This document shows positions 25,637 through 34,753 of a DNA stretch of 64,000 nt, piece by piece (within the stretch, counting starts at the first letter, position 1; each line of letters opens with the position of its first letter). The notes under the pieces are model-generated. The model saw nothing but the letters and a program-made list of their open reading frames with translations, ran no database searches and was not told where the DNA came from. The stretch is from Mycolicibacterium sp. CBMA 234 (GTDB taxonomy: Bacteria; Actinomycetota; Actinomycetes; Mycobacteriales; Mycobacteriaceae), in the NCBI RefSeq assembly GCF_009729415.1, contig NZ_MPKW01000005.1, positions 186,001 through 250,000 of the forward strand, read 5' to 3'. The translations under genes were made by a program, and so were the position numbers.

Positions 25637-27129
25637 TGTTCACTCGCCGCAGCTTCTTGATCGCATCTGCCGTCACCGGCGCCTCGGCGCTTGCCGCCTG
25701 CAGCAAGACGCCGTCACCTGCGTCGGCCACAGGCGTCGACGAGAAGGCCATCGCCGCGGCCGAGGCGGCCCGTCCGCACTCGGGGCGCATCGTCACCGCG
25801 GCACTGCGCGCCCAACAGGCCACCGTCGACCTCGGCGGCGTCACCGTGCAGACCCTGGCGTACGGCGAGCAGGTGCCGGGGCCGCTGATCCGAGCGTCGG
25901 TCGGCGACGAGTTGGCCGTCACGGTGTCCAACGGGCTCGACCACGACACCTCGGTGCACTGGCACGGCATCGCGCTGCGCAACGACATGGACGGCGCGGC
26001 ACCTGCGACACCGAACATCAAGCCGGGCAACGACTTCACCTACAGATTCTCCGTGCCCCACGCCGGCACCTACTGGGCCCATCCACATACCGGCCTCGAC
26101 GCGGACTACGGCCTCTACCTCCCTGTGGTGGTCGACGATCCGGCCGACCACGGCGCGTATGACGCCGAATGGATTGTCGTTCTTGATGATTGGACCTCGG
26201 GCGCCGGCCAGTCACCGCAGCAGATCTACGACGGCTTGCGGGCTATGGCCAACACGGGCGGGCACGACATGAGCAACATGGGCGACATGGCCGGCATGGG
26301 TGGGGCCACCAGCGCACTCCTCGGCGGCGACGCCGGTGACGTCAAGTACCCCTATTTCCTCGCCAACGGCCGAATTCCGGCGGCACCAACGGTTTTCAAT
26401 GCCAAGCCGGGCCAGCGCATCCGGCTGCGCATCATCAACGCCGGCGCCGACACCGCCTTCCGGGTGGCCCTGGCCGGTCACCGGATGACCGTCACCCACA
26501 CCGACGGCTTCCCTGTTGACCCGGTGGACGTCGACGCACTACTGCTCGGCATGGGCGAGCGCTACGACGTCGTGGTCACCGCCGGGGACGGCGCCTTCCC
26601 TTTGGTGGCAGTGGCTGAGGGCAAGGACGGCAGCAACGTTCTAGCCCGCGCCCTGCTGTCGACCGGCACCGGAACCCCGCCCGGCCCCGAGTTCCGCCCG
26701 GCGGAGCTGACTCGTCGAGTTGGCACCGTCGCCGATTTCACAGCGACCCGCGCAGTCGACCTCGGCCCCATCGCCCCAGACGTGACGCTGGGCGCGGAAC
26801 TCACCGGGTCGATGATGAAGTACGACTGGGGCATCAACGGGCGGCCGTTCGACAATCGGCAGCCTCTGACCGTCCGCCAGGGACAGCGCGCCACCATGAC
26901 CTTCACCAATTCCACGACCATGTGGCATCCAATGCACCTGCACGGCCACACCTTTCAGGTGTTGCAGGCCGACGGACGGCGCGGTCCCCGCAAGGACACG
27001 CTGATCGTGCTACCCAAGCAGAAGGTGACCGTCGCACTCGTCGCCGACAACCCCGGTGACTGGATGCTGCACTGCCACAATGCCTATCACCAGGAGGCAG
27101 GCATGATGACCACCCTCAACTACAGCTGA
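25636..27129 (+). CDS. Tat-exported multicopper oxidase lipoprotein (MmcO-like)
   Basis: About 497 residues, starting GTG 25636: VFTRRSFLIAS is a twin-arginine motif and LAAC (Cys22) a lipobox. An upstream start at 25591 would place the promoter and operator inside the gene. The four copper motifs are HWHG, HPHTG, HPMHLHGH and HCHNAYHQEAGM, so three-domain type-1/2/3 copper sites are complete. A Met/His-rich insert (HDMSNMGDMAGMGG) is typical of Cu(I)-oxidising members. M. tuberculosis MmcO is also RicR-controlled. It probably detoxifies copper in the periplasm. Confidence 0.93.
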   Translation: MFTRRSFLIASAVTGASALAACSKTPSPASATGVDEKAIAAAEAARPHSGRIVTAALRAQQATVDLGGVTVQTLAYGEQVPGPLIRASVGDELAVTVSNGLDHDTSVHWHGIALRNDMDGAAPATPNIKPGNDFTYRFSVPHAGTYWAHPHTGLDADYGLYLPVVVDDPADHGAYDAEWIVVLDDWTSGAGQSPQQIYDGLRAMANTGGHDMSNMGDMAGMGGATSALLGGDAGDVKYPYFLANGRIPAAPTVFNAKPGQRIRLRIINAGADTAFRVALAGHRMTVTHTDGFPVDPVDVDALLLGMGERYDVVVTAGDGAFPLVAVAEGKDGSNVLARALLSTGTGTPPGPEFRPAELTRRVGTVADFTATRAVDLGPIAPDVTLGAELTGSMMKYDWGINGRPFDNRQPLTVRQGQRATMTFTNSTTMWHPMHLHGHTFQVLQADGRRGPRKDTLIVLPKQKVTVALVADNPGDWMLHCHNAYHQEAGMMTTLNYS

Positions 27130-27144
27130 GTTCGCTCGCGAGCG

Positions 27145-27166
27145 GAAGAGCTACCGGGAGCTCTTC
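27145..27166. terminator. Short hairpin at convergent gene ends
   Basis: GAAGAGCT-N6-AGCTCTTC (8-bp stem) at the 3' end of the acyltransferase gene, 16 bases after the oxidase stop, next to a self-complementary CGCTCGCGAGCG (27133-27144). Weak U-run; moderate candidate. Confidence 0.45.
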
Positions 27167-27888
27167 TTACGCTCGATGTCGGCCAGGGCGCGGGCGAGTT
27201 CCTCGCGCTCGGCGGCGGAGGTCTCCCAATCCAGCTTGCGGTTCCTGACGACCTTTGCCGGTGCACCGACCGCAATGGAGAAGTCTGGAATCTCGCCCTT
27301 GACCACCGCGTGGGCGCCCAGCACACAGCCGCGGCCGATGCTGGTGTTGCGCAGGATGGTCACCTTGGCGGCGACCCAGGTGTCCGGACCGATTCGCACC
27401 GGGCCCTTGACGATGCCCTGATCCTTGATGGGCAGCTCCATGCTGTCCATCTTGTGGTCGAAATCGCAGACGTAGCACCAGTCGGCCATCAGCGCCGAAT
27501 CACCGAGCTCGATGTCCAGGTAGGTGTTGATGACGTTGTCGCGGCCCAGCACCACCTTGTCGCCGAAGCGCAGTGACCCCTCGTGGCACCGAATGGTGTT
27601 CTTGTCGCCGATGTGCACCCAACGGCCGATTTCCATCTGCGCCAACTCCGGCGTGCACTGGATTTCCACGCCTTTGCCCAGGAACACCATGCCGCGCGTG
27701 ATGATGTGCGGATTGGCCAGCTTGAACTTCAGCAGCCGCCAGTACCGCACCAGGTACCACGGGGTGTAGGCCTTGTTGTCGAGCACCCACTTCAGCGACT
27801 CACGGGTGAGGAAACGCGCCTGTCGCGGATCGCGTAGCCGCGAACCCCGCCATCGTTTGTGAATCGGTGCGCCCCACATCGTCGTCAT
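27151..27888 (-). CDS. Left-handed beta-helix acetyl/acyltransferase (Rv3034c-like)
   Basis: About 245 residues from ATG 27888. Hexapeptide repeats are visible (GKGVEI, MEIGRWVHIG, VRIGPDTWVAAKVTI, TSIGRGCVLGAHAVV), with the catalytic-type His in CDFDHKMD. The C-terminus is charged. Counterpart of Rv3034c, genetically grouped with MGLP genes, so acylation (acetyl, propionyl or succinyl decorations) of the polysaccharide is the likely role. Convergent with the inserted multicopper oxidase. Confidence 0.9.
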   Translation of the reverse strand: MTTMWGAPIHKRWRGSRLRDPRQARFLTRESLKWVLDNKAYTPWYLVRYWRLLKFKLANPHIITRGMVFLGKGVEIQCTPELAQMEIGRWVHIGDKNTIRCHEGSLRFGDKVVLGRDNVINTYLDIELGDSALMADWCYVCDFDHKMDSMELPIKDQGIVKGPVRIGPDTWVAAKVTILRNTSIGRGCVLGAHAVVKGEIPDFSIAVGAPAKVVRNRKLDWETSAAEREELARALADIERKKSSR

Positions 27889-27952
27889 GGCCGCAAAGCC
27901 TACGCGAGGCAAAATCGGACAATCGCCGGTCTCGGGCTAGTCTCGGGACTCG

Positions 27953-29260
27953 ATGCCTGCACACCGATTGCGCCGCCTCGCTGCCCTCACCATCGCCGCG
28001 GCGACCCTGACCGTCGCCGGTTGCGGCAACACCGACTCCTGGGTCCAGGCCCACCCGTCGGACGGTTGGCCGGCACAGTACGGCGACGCGGCCAACAGCA
28101 GCTACACCGCGCTGGCCGGGGCGAGCACCCTGAAGCAGGACTGGGCCCGGTCGGCCAAGGGCTCCATCGGGGCCCAGGTGATCCTCGGTTCGGGGAGCTA
28201 TCTGGCTATCAACGCGCAGTCGGCCAATGGCTGTTCGCTGATGGTCTGGGAAAGCGACCAGCGCGGCCGTCAGCGGTGGTGCACCCGGCTGTGGCCGGGC
28301 GGCGGAATGTCCAGTCCGCTCTTTGATGGCTTCGACAACATGTATGTCGGCCAGCCCGGCGCCATCATGTCGTTCCCACCGACTCAGTGGATCCGCTGGC
28401 GCCAGCCGGTGATCGGCATGCCGATGACACCGCGCATCCTGTCGCCGGGTCAGCTGCTGGTGGTGACGCACCTGGGCCAGGTGCTGGTGTTCGACGCGCA
28501 CCGCGGCCAAACCGTCGGCGCCCCGCTGGATCTGGTCAGCGGCGTCGACCCCACCGACTCGGCTCGCGGACTCGCGGATTGTCAACCCGCCAAGGCGGCC
28601 TGCCCCATCTCGGCCGCGCCGGCCTACTCACCGGACACCAACATGATCGTGCTGGGGCTGTGGCAGCCCAATACGGACGCGCCCTCGCTCGTGGGGCTGC
28701 GCTACCACGAGGGCCAGACGCCGCTGCTCACCCGGGAATGGACCAGCACTGCGGTTGGCGGCGGCCCCATTGCCAGCCCGGTGCTTTCCGCCGACGGCAA
28801 GACCATCTACGTCAGCGGCCGCGACCAGCACCTCTGGGCGCTGAACTCGGCCGACGGTAAAGCCAAGTGGTCTGTCGACCTCGGCTTCCAGCCTCAGACG
28901 CCACCGTCGGTGACACCGGACGGCCTGGTCGTCGCCGGCGGCGGGCCGCACACCAAGCTCACTGCAGTCAAAGACAAAGGCGATAAGGGCGATGTGGCCT
29001 GGACCCGAGGCGACGTCGAGCCGCTGACGACGTCCACGCGCGCCGGCAGCGAGGTCGGGTACGCCGTCGTCACCGACGGTGACCATCCAGGTCAGGCTGG
29101 CCAGGCGCTGTTGGTCTTCTCCGCAGCCGATGGCCACACCCTGAACAGCTACCCGCTGCCGGGCGCGACGGGATGGCCCGTCGGAGTATCGGTCGGGCAT
29201 GACAAGCGGGTGGTCACCGCCACCAGCGACGGCCAGGTCTACGCCTTCGCCCCTGCCTGA
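27953..29260 (+). CDS. PQQ-like beta-propeller lipoprotein (Rv3035-like)
   Basis: 435 residues with a lipoprotein signal (basic start, hydrophobic core, VAGC with Cys24). Repeated blades such as VLSADGKTIYVSGRDQHLWA and SVTPDGLVVAGGG identify a quinoprotein-like/WD-type propeller without obvious active site. Envelope protein of unknown role, conserved across mycobacteria next to MGLP genes. Divergent from the acyltransferase (64-base gap). Confidence 0.9.
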   Translation: MPAHRLRRLAALTIAAATLTVAGCGNTDSWVQAHPSDGWPAQYGDAANSSYTALAGASTLKQDWARSAKGSIGAQVILGSGSYLAINAQSANGCSLMVWESDQRGRQRWCTRLWPGGGMSSPLFDGFDNMYVGQPGAIMSFPPTQWIRWRQPVIGMPMTPRILSPGQLLVVTHLGQVLVFDAHRGQTVGAPLDLVSGVDPTDSARGLADCQPAKAACPISAAPAYSPDTNMIVLGLWQPNTDAPSLVGLRYHEGQTPLLTREWTSTAVGGGPIASPVLSADGKTIYVSGRDQHLWALNSADGKAKWSVDLGFQPQTPPSVTPDGLVVAGGGPHTKLTAVKDKGDKGDVAWTRGDVEPLTTSTRAGSEVGYAVVTDGDHPGQAGQALLVFSAADGHTLNSYPLPGATGWPVGVSVGHDKRVVTATSDGQVYAFAPA

Positions 29261-29268
29261 CCCTGGGA

Positions 29269-29315
29269 ATTTGTGCACGTTTTTCCGCGCCGAACGCGGA
29301 AGATCGTGCACAAAT
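29269..29315. terminator. Two-stem palindromic element between convergent genes
   Basis: Outer stem ATTTGTGCACG / CGTGCACAAAT (29269-29279, 29305-29315) around an inner TTCCGCG / CGCGGAA stem. Starts 8 bases after the propeller stop and ends 2 bases before the next stop. Related to the element at 49484. Confidence 0.75.
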
Positions 29316-29317
29316 CG

Positions 29318-30013
29318 CTAGGCGAGCATCGATTCGATCGGCGCCCGTGGCACCGTCACCTGCACGGCTCCAGCGGATTCCGGCAGCACCTGCCCCTGGC
29401 TGAAGAAGAAGATCAGCGAGTCGTTGGTGAGCGCAAAGTTCTGATAGGTCTGCGGGTCCAATCCGGCTGCGGGCGGTAGCAAGACCGGCTGCGCAGACTG
29501 CCTGACCAACTCGCCCTGCACCATCGGCAGGATCACCGGAAACGGTTGGGCGCCAGGGGCGAACAGGGTGTCGATGGTGATCGGCTTACGCAGGTTCTGA
29601 TCCCAGTTGAACGACTTGTAGAAGGTCTGCGGGTGCGCTCCGCCGACGTCCTGGAACGTCTTGAACACCACCGACTGCGTGGCCCGCGTCGGACTGGTCG
29701 AGCTGTACTGCGTCGCCGTGGTGTCCAGCTCGTACGAGGTCTCGTGCGGCCCAGGCATCTTCGCGACGTTGACGTACCCGTCTCGGGTCTCCGTGATGTA
29801 GTCGACGACGGCCTGCTGATCGGGGTAGTCGACCGGGTAGCTGATGTTGAGCGCGTAGCCGCGTGACGTGTCGCGAATCTGACACATCCGGGAGCCGTCG
29901 ACGACGCCGGCCAGGTCCGAGCACTTCTGCGGGTTCGCCGCCGCAAGAGGGGCACCGAGCCATCCGACCGCGCCTGAGGCAGCGATCACTGCGGCGAGTA
30001 CGGGTAGGCGCAT
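29318..30013 (-). CDS. Secreted protein, TB22.2 (Rv3036c)-like
   Basis: 231 residues from ATG 30013 with GGAGG 8 bases upstream. Sec signal LPVLAAVIAASGAVGWLG, ending near AAANP; mature domain has two Cys (KCSD, RMCQ) and the DUF3298/RsiV-type pattern IDTLFAPG. A longer frame upstream lacks a start with a signal. Exported antigen in M. tuberculosis; molecular function unknown. Confidence 0.9.
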   Translation of the reverse strand: MRLPVLAAVIAASGAVGWLGAPLAAANPQKCSDLAGVVDGSRMCQIRDTSRGYALNISYPVDYPDQQAVVDYITETRDGYVNVAKMPGPHETSYELDTTATQYSSTSPTRATQSVVFKTFQDVGGAHPQTFYKSFNWDQNLRKPITIDTLFAPGAQPFPVILPMVQGELVRQSAQPVLLPPAAGLDPQTYQNFALTNDSLIFFFSQGQVLPESAGAVQVTVPRAPIESMLA

Positions 30014-30115
30014 GTGGTGGGTCCTCCGGGGGATAAATGAATGGCGGCACGTCGCCGCTTTTCCAGCGTACCTGTCAGGTGCCCGCAAACTGGGCATGAT
30101 CTGCGACCAGACCAT

Positions 30116-31309
30116 CTACCGTGACGGCCGGCAAATAAAGGCCGTGGACCGCGACGCGGCCCCGGCGCCGATGCGGGTGATCACGACGGACAACTGGGCA
30201 CCCGATCGCTTCAGCTTCAGCTTGGACCGCAGCGCGTCGGGGTCGACGTCGACGCCGCGAACCAATATTTCGACGGCCGACGCGTCGTGCGCCGACAACG
30301 CCTGCCGCAGCCGCTTCTCGTTGTAGGCGATTTGCTCGATGACCTCGAATCCCCTTGTTCCACTGGGTAATTCGTCACCGGACAAATAGGCGATGGCCGG
30401 ATCCAGCTGCCACAGTCCGTGCCGTGCGGCGTAGTGACGCACCAGACCAGCCCGGACCACCGCGCCGTCAGGGTCGACGATCCACCGCCCCGCGGGTGCG
30501 GCGGGGCAATCGTCGGGATCGGCGTCGGTGAGTTCCTCAGCCACCCGACCGGACTTGTCCAGCACAGTGGCCCGCCGCGTCACCCCGGATTCGGTCAGCC
30601 CAGGTGACCACAGACACGCCTCCCGGACACTGCCGGCCAGCGAGGTGATCTGCACCTCGCTGCTGAATCCCAGATCGGCCAATTGACCGAAATCTACGCC
30701 AGGAGCACATTTCACGACCAGGTCGCGGTCGCGATACACCTGCAGTAGCTCGTCCAGCGGGGGCGCGTAATCGCGGGGGTCGAACGTGCGACGCCCGGAA
30801 CTGCGCCGGGCCGGGTCGACCACGACGACGGCGTCCCGCGTCACTGGCCGCAGCGCGTCGGCGCGGCACAGCTGCGCGCGGTCGCCCACGTTGTGCTGTG
30901 CCATGGCCAACCGAACCTCGTCGAGGTCACTGCCGATCAGCAGCGAGGCTGAATCACGCAGTGCCGCAAGCTCTGTGCCCACCGAACAGGTCGCATCGTG
31001 GACGACGCGGCCAGCCAGCCGGCGCGCACGGTGCAGCGCGACGGCGCCAGCCGTCGCCTGCTGCACCGCCTCGTCGGTGAACAGCCACGTATCGACAGCA
31101 CCGAGCTCGGCGAGCTTGACCACAGCCCGCCGACGCAACAGCACCGTCTCCACCAATATCGCGGCGCGATCACCGAAACGCGAACGCGCCCAAGCGATGT
31201 CGGATACCCGGTTGGCTTCGGTCAGCGGCCGGGCCGCCACCTCGGCAAGCGCCCCCTGACCGGGGCCGGTCAGGTAGGCGACGTCACCGCGAGTGAAAAC
31301 TACAGCCAA
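30116..31309 (-). CDS. THUMP-like class I SAM methyltransferase (Rv3037c-like)
   Basis: 397 residues. Start appears to be TTG 31309, one base after the previous stop. The SAM site is VVHDATCSVGTELAAL, then the acidic strand LIGSDLDEVRLAMAQHN and the catalytic-type VVVVDPARR. C-terminal domain resembles THUMP-like folds. The Rv3037c group has been tied to methylglucose polysaccharide synthesis; an RNA substrate is the alternative because of the fold. Follows the next methyltransferase gene head-to-tail. Confidence 0.88.
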   Translation of the reverse strand: MAVVFTRGDVAYLTGPGQGALAEVAARPLTEANRVSDIAWARSRFGDRAAILVETVLLRRRAVVKLAELGAVDTWLFTDEAVQQATAGAVALHRARRLAGRVVHDATCSVGTELAALRDSASLLIGSDLDEVRLAMAQHNVGDRAQLCRADALRPVTRDAVVVVDPARRSSGRRTFDPRDYAPPLDELLQVYRDRDLVVKCAPGVDFGQLADLGFSSEVQITSLAGSVREACLWSPGLTESGVTRRATVLDKSGRVAEELTDADPDDCPAAPAGRWIVDPDGAVVRAGLVRHYAARHGLWQLDPAIAYLSGDELPSGTRGFEVIEQIAYNEKRLRQALSAHDASAVEILVRGVDVDPDALRSKLKLKRSGAQLSVVITRIGAGAASRSTAFICRPSR

Positions 31310-31310
31310 T

Positions 31311-32360
31311 TCAGGAAGGCTTAACCCCGGTGATCATCACGTTGTAGAACCAGCCCTTCGGCACGACGCGGCGCCACACGTTGGCGTCGAACCAGCTCAG
31401 CGTGGTCCAGCCGCCGAAGGCGAACTTGGCCCACTTGAAACCGAGCTTGCCCTGGGGCACCGTCGACTCGAAGGTACGCACCGGCCAGCCCAGCATGGCA
31501 GCAGTGAATTCCTCACTGGCCGTGGCGACTTCGACCGCACCGGCGTTGGTGGCCATCCGCTCCAGGTCGGCGGGCTCGAAGGTGTGCAGGTCGACAATCC
31601 ACTCCAGCGCTGCGGCGCGCGAGTTCTCGTCCAGCTCCGCCTGCGGCCGGCGCCAGGACTCCAGCCCCGGCAGCTTCATGGCCGCGACCGTGGTCTTCCA
31701 GGTCAGGTCGGCCAGGTGGCGGGCATAGAAGTTACCGACAGTGGTGGGCTCGCCGGCGAAGATGAACCGGCCGCCCGGCTTGAGCACGCGGACCACCTCG
31801 CGCAGCGACAGCTCGACGTCCGGGATGTGGTGCAGCACCGCGTGACCCACAACGAGGTCAAAGGTGTTGTCCTCGTAAGGAATTCCCTCGGCATCGGCGA
31901 CGCGACCGTCGATATCCAGGCCCAGCGCCTGGCCGTTGCGGGTAGCCACCTTGACCATGCCCGGGGACAGGTCGGTGACCGAGCCGCGGCGAGCCACGCC
32001 GGCCTGGATCAGGTTCAGCAGGAAGAAACCGGTGCCGCAGCCCAGTTCCAGCGCCCGGTCATAGGGCAGCTCGCGCTGAACGTCGTCGGGGACGATGGCA
32101 TCGAAGCGGCCCCGGGCGTAGTCGATGCACCGTTGGTCGTACGAGATCGACCACTTGTCGTCGTAGCTCTCGGCTTCCCAGTCGTGGTACAGAATCTGCG
32201 CCAGCTTGGTGTCATGGCGGGCGGCCTCGACCTGCTCGGCGGTCGCGTGCGGGTTCGGAGCCTGGTCAACTACCTGGTCAACAGCCTCGTCAACTACGTC
32301 GGACACCTGGGCGGCAGTCTCGTCTGCGGCGACCTCGGACGTCTGGTCGGTACTCGTCAT
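31311..32360 (-). CDS. Class I SAM-dependent methyltransferase (Rv3038c-like)
   Basis: 349 residues. SAM signature RALELGCGTGFFLLNLI, VTDLSPGMVKVA, DAEGIPYEDNTFDLVVGHAVLHHIPD. The N-terminal 40 residues are acidic and low-complexity. Overlaps or abuts the Rv3037c-like gene, suggesting co-translation. Substrate unknown. Confidence 0.92.
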   Translation of the reverse strand: MTSTDQTSEVAADETAAQVSDVVDEAVDQVVDQAPNPHATAEQVEAARHDTKLAQILYHDWEAESYDDKWSISYDQRCIDYARGRFDAIVPDDVQRELPYDRALELGCGTGFFLLNLIQAGVARRGSVTDLSPGMVKVATRNGQALGLDIDGRVADAEGIPYEDNTFDLVVGHAVLHHIPDVELSLREVVRVLKPGGRFIFAGEPTTVGNFYARHLADLTWKTTVAAMKLPGLESWRRPQAELDENSRAAALEWIVDLHTFEPADLERMATNAGAVEVATASEEFTAAMLGWPVRTFESTVPQGKLGFKWAKFAFGGWTTLSWFDANVWRRVVPKGWFYNVMITGVKPS

Positions 32361-32406
32361 GCAGGTCAGCCTAACTGCCTGTCACCGCGAGTTCACATCC
32401 ACCGCT

Positions 32407-33057
32407 TCAGCGGACCCCGAACGCGGCCTTTGCTGTGGCCAGCGCCTCGGGCGAGGCATCCAGGAACCTGCGCACCCACTTCTGCGCTTCCTCGTAGACG
32501 TGGTCTGGCGCCACCAGTTGGTCGATCAACCCCAAGGACACCGCTTCCTCGGCCCCTGCGAACCGCCCGCTGAACACCAGTTCCTTGGCTCGGCTGTCGC
32601 CGACCGCGGCGGAAAGACGCGCCGCTGAACCCTCAAACGGTGCCCGGCCAGACAGAATCTCCGTCGACCCGACCTTGACGTTGTCGCCGCTGATCCGCCA
32701 GTCGGCGGCCAGGGCCAGCGTCAGGCCACTGCCCAACGCGTAGCCGGTCACGGCTGCGACGGTCGGCCGCGGGATGGCGGCGACGGCGTCGACCGCGGCC
32801 CGGCAGACCGCCCCGGCGACACGCGCCTCGGCCGCATCCAGGGTGCTGGTCTCGTGGTCGTCGTCGCCGGTGCAGAACACCTCGTGGCCGCCGTACACGA
32901 TGACCGCAGTGACATCGGAGCGCTGCCCCAACTCGTCGGCCGCCGTGCCGATTTCCCGGCACATCTGGCGGGTCAGCGCGTTGCGCGGGGGCCGCGCCAG
33001 CAGCAGCGTGCCGATGCCGTCGGTGACGTGGACCTGGACGAATTCGCCGATCTCCAT
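32407..33057 (-). CDS. echA17: Enoyl-CoA hydratase/isomerase-superfamily protein (EchA17-like)
   Basis: 216 residues from ATG 33057 (GTG 33060 possible). Crotonase fold: [15 protein letters not shown] forms the oxyanion region and [14 protein letters not shown] the second half. The first catalytic Glu seen in classical hydratases (CELALA) is replaced by Thr (LTLALA), while the second Glu (STEIL) stays, so dehydration activity is doubtful. Coupled to the NUDIX gene by TGATG. Confidence 0.9.
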   Translation of the reverse strand: MEIGEFVQVHVTDGIGTLLLARPPRNALTRQMCREIGTAADELGQRSDVTAVIVYGGHEVFCTGDDDHETSTLDAAEARVAGAVCRAAVDAVAAIPRPTVAAVTGYALGSGLTLALAADWRISGDNVKVGSTEILSGRAPFEGSAARLSAAVGDSRAKELVFSGRFAGAEEAVSLGLIDQLVAPDHVYEEAQKWVRRFLDASPEALATAKAAFGVR

Positions 33058-33866
33058 CACTGAGCCTTACCGGCGCGTGCGGCCTTGTAGCGCTCAGCGT
33101 CAAAGAACTCGATGTCCCAGGTGCCCTCACCCATGGTGAGCACGGGCTCGATCGGGACGATTGTGCGCTCGTCGGCGAGCAGCTCGCCGACGGTGCGGCC
33201 GTCCAGCGAGCTGAGCTGAGTCCAGGTGGGCGGCAACAGGAAGGAATGCCCCTGTTCGAACTCGGCGAGCGCGGCCTGGGGCGTCGACCAGGCGACGTGG
33301 TCGCTTTCGGTGTTGTTGCCGTCGGCACGCTGACCGGCCGGCAGAGCGCCGACGAAGAAGAAGGTGTCGTAGCGACGGGTCCGTTCTTCTTTGGGCGTGA
33401 TCCAGTTGGCCCACGGCCACAACAGATCGGCGCGCAGCACGAGCTTCTCGCGGGCCAGGAACTCACCGAACGACAGGTCGCGGCTCTCCAGCGCGGCACG
33501 GGCTTCGTGGTAGACGGTCGCATCGGACACGATCCCGTCGGGATCGTCGGCCGGCCCCGCGAACAGCACCCCGGATTCCTCGAAGGTCTCGCGAGCCGCC
33601 GCGCACACGAGCGCGCCGGCAAGCACCGGGTCGACGCCGAGCTTGCCGGCCCACCAGGTGCGGTCAGGGCCGGTCCAGGCGACGTCGGCGTCGCGGTCAC
33701 GTTCGTCGACGCCACCGCCGGGGAACACCGTCATGCCACCGGCGAAGGCCATGGACATGGTCCGGCGCATCAGGAAGACCTCGATGCCCGGCACCCCATC
33801 GCGCACCAGCATCACGGTCGCCGCCGGCCGCGGAAACAGCGGATCGGCCGGGTCAATCTGGGTCAT
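33057..33866 (-). CDS. NUDIX hydrolase (NUDT19/CoA-pyrophosphohydrolase-like)
   Basis: 269 residues. The Nudix box is present but with a long insertion between FPGGGVD and [13 protein letters not shown], as in peroxisomal NUDT7/19-type CoA hydrolases. N-terminal [12 protein letters not shown]. Counterpart of Rv3040c. Coupling to the crotonase gene fits a CoA-ester housekeeping role. Confidence 0.9.
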   Translation of the reverse strand: MTQIDPADPLFPRPAATVMLVRDGVPGIEVFLMRRTMSMAFAGGMTVFPGGGVDERDRDADVAWTGPDRTWWAGKLGVDPVLAGALVCAAARETFEESGVLFAGPADDPDGIVSDATVYHEARAALESRDLSFGEFLAREKLVLRADLLWPWANWITPKEERTRRYDTFFFVGALPAGQRADGNNTESDHVAWSTPQAALAEFEQGHSFLLPPTWTQLSSLDGRTVGELLADERTIVPIEPVLTMGEGTWDIEFFDAERYKAARAGKAQ

Positions 33867-34753
33867 GCACGCCTCCTGTGTGCCGCACGGCTGCGGGTAC
33901 GACGGGCGAAATACCGCCCGTCGATGTAGTCCAGGGCGATCGACTGGCCGAAGGCCTGGGAGAGATTTTCGGACGTCAGCACGTCGGGCAGCAGACCGGC
34001 CGCGACCACCTGACCTTCAGAGAGCAACAGGCAGTGCGTGAAGCCTTCCGGAATCTCCTCGACGTGATGGGTCACCAGGACCGACGCCGGCGCGTCCGCA
34101 TCGGCGGCCAGATCCGCCAGCCGCGCCACCAGCTCTTCGCGCCCGCCGAGGTCCAGCCCGGCCGCAGGCTCGTCGAGCAGCAGCAGCTCTGGGTCGGTCA
34201 TCAGCGACCGGGCGATCAGCACGCGCTTGCGCTCGCCTTCGGACAACGTGCCGTACCGGCGGTCGGCGAGATGCTCGGCGCCGAGGCTCTCCAACGTGTC
34301 CAGCGCCTGGTTGTAGTCGACGTCGTCGTACTGCTCGCGCCAGCGGCCCAACACGGCGTAACCGGCGGAGACCACCAGGTCGCGCACTACTTCGTCGTCC
34401 GGTATCCGCTGGGACAGGGCTGAGCTGCTCAACCCGATCCGGGACCGCAGCTCGGACATGTCGGTGCGGCCGAGCCGCTCGCCGAGGACGAACGCCGTGC
34501 CCGACGACGGATGTTCGACGGCCGCCGCCATGCGCAACAGCGAGGTCTTGCCGGCGCCGTTGGGGCCGAGGACAACCCAGCGTTCGTCGAGTTCGACCGC
34601 CCAGTCGACCGGACCGACGAGGGTCGCCCCGCCGCGGCGCAGCGTCACGCCGACGAATTCGATCAGCAGGTCGTCATTGGCGGAGCCGATCAATTGGTTG
34701 GGGTCGGGCTGGGCGTCACGTTCTACAGGGTTGTCGCTGAGGGCGCCGGGCAC
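33863..34753 (-). CDS. ABC transporter ATP-binding protein (Rv3041c-like)
   Basis: 296 residues. Walker A GPNGAGKTSLL, signature LSEGERKRV, Walker B LLLLDEPAAGLD, switch His in VLVTHHVEE. No permease gene is adjacent, so it may act as a stand-alone ATPase or pair with a distant permease. GTG 34753 overlaps the stop of the YczE-like gene by 31 bases; TTG 34693 is an alternative start. Confidence 0.9.
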   Translation of the reverse strand: MPGALSDNPVERDAQPDPNQLIGSANDDLLIEFVGVTLRRGGATLVGPVDWAVELDERWVVLGPNGAGKTSLLRMAAAVEHPSSGTAFVLGERLGRTDMSELRSRIGLSSSALSQRIPDDEVVRDLVVSAGYAVLGRWREQYDDVDYNQALDTLESLGAEHLADRRYGTLSEGERKRVLIARSLMTDPELLLLDEPAAGLDLGGREELVARLADLAADADAPASVLVTHHVEEIPEGFTHCLLLSEGQVVAAGLLPDVLTSENLSQAFGQSIALDYIDGRYFARRTRSRAAHRRRA

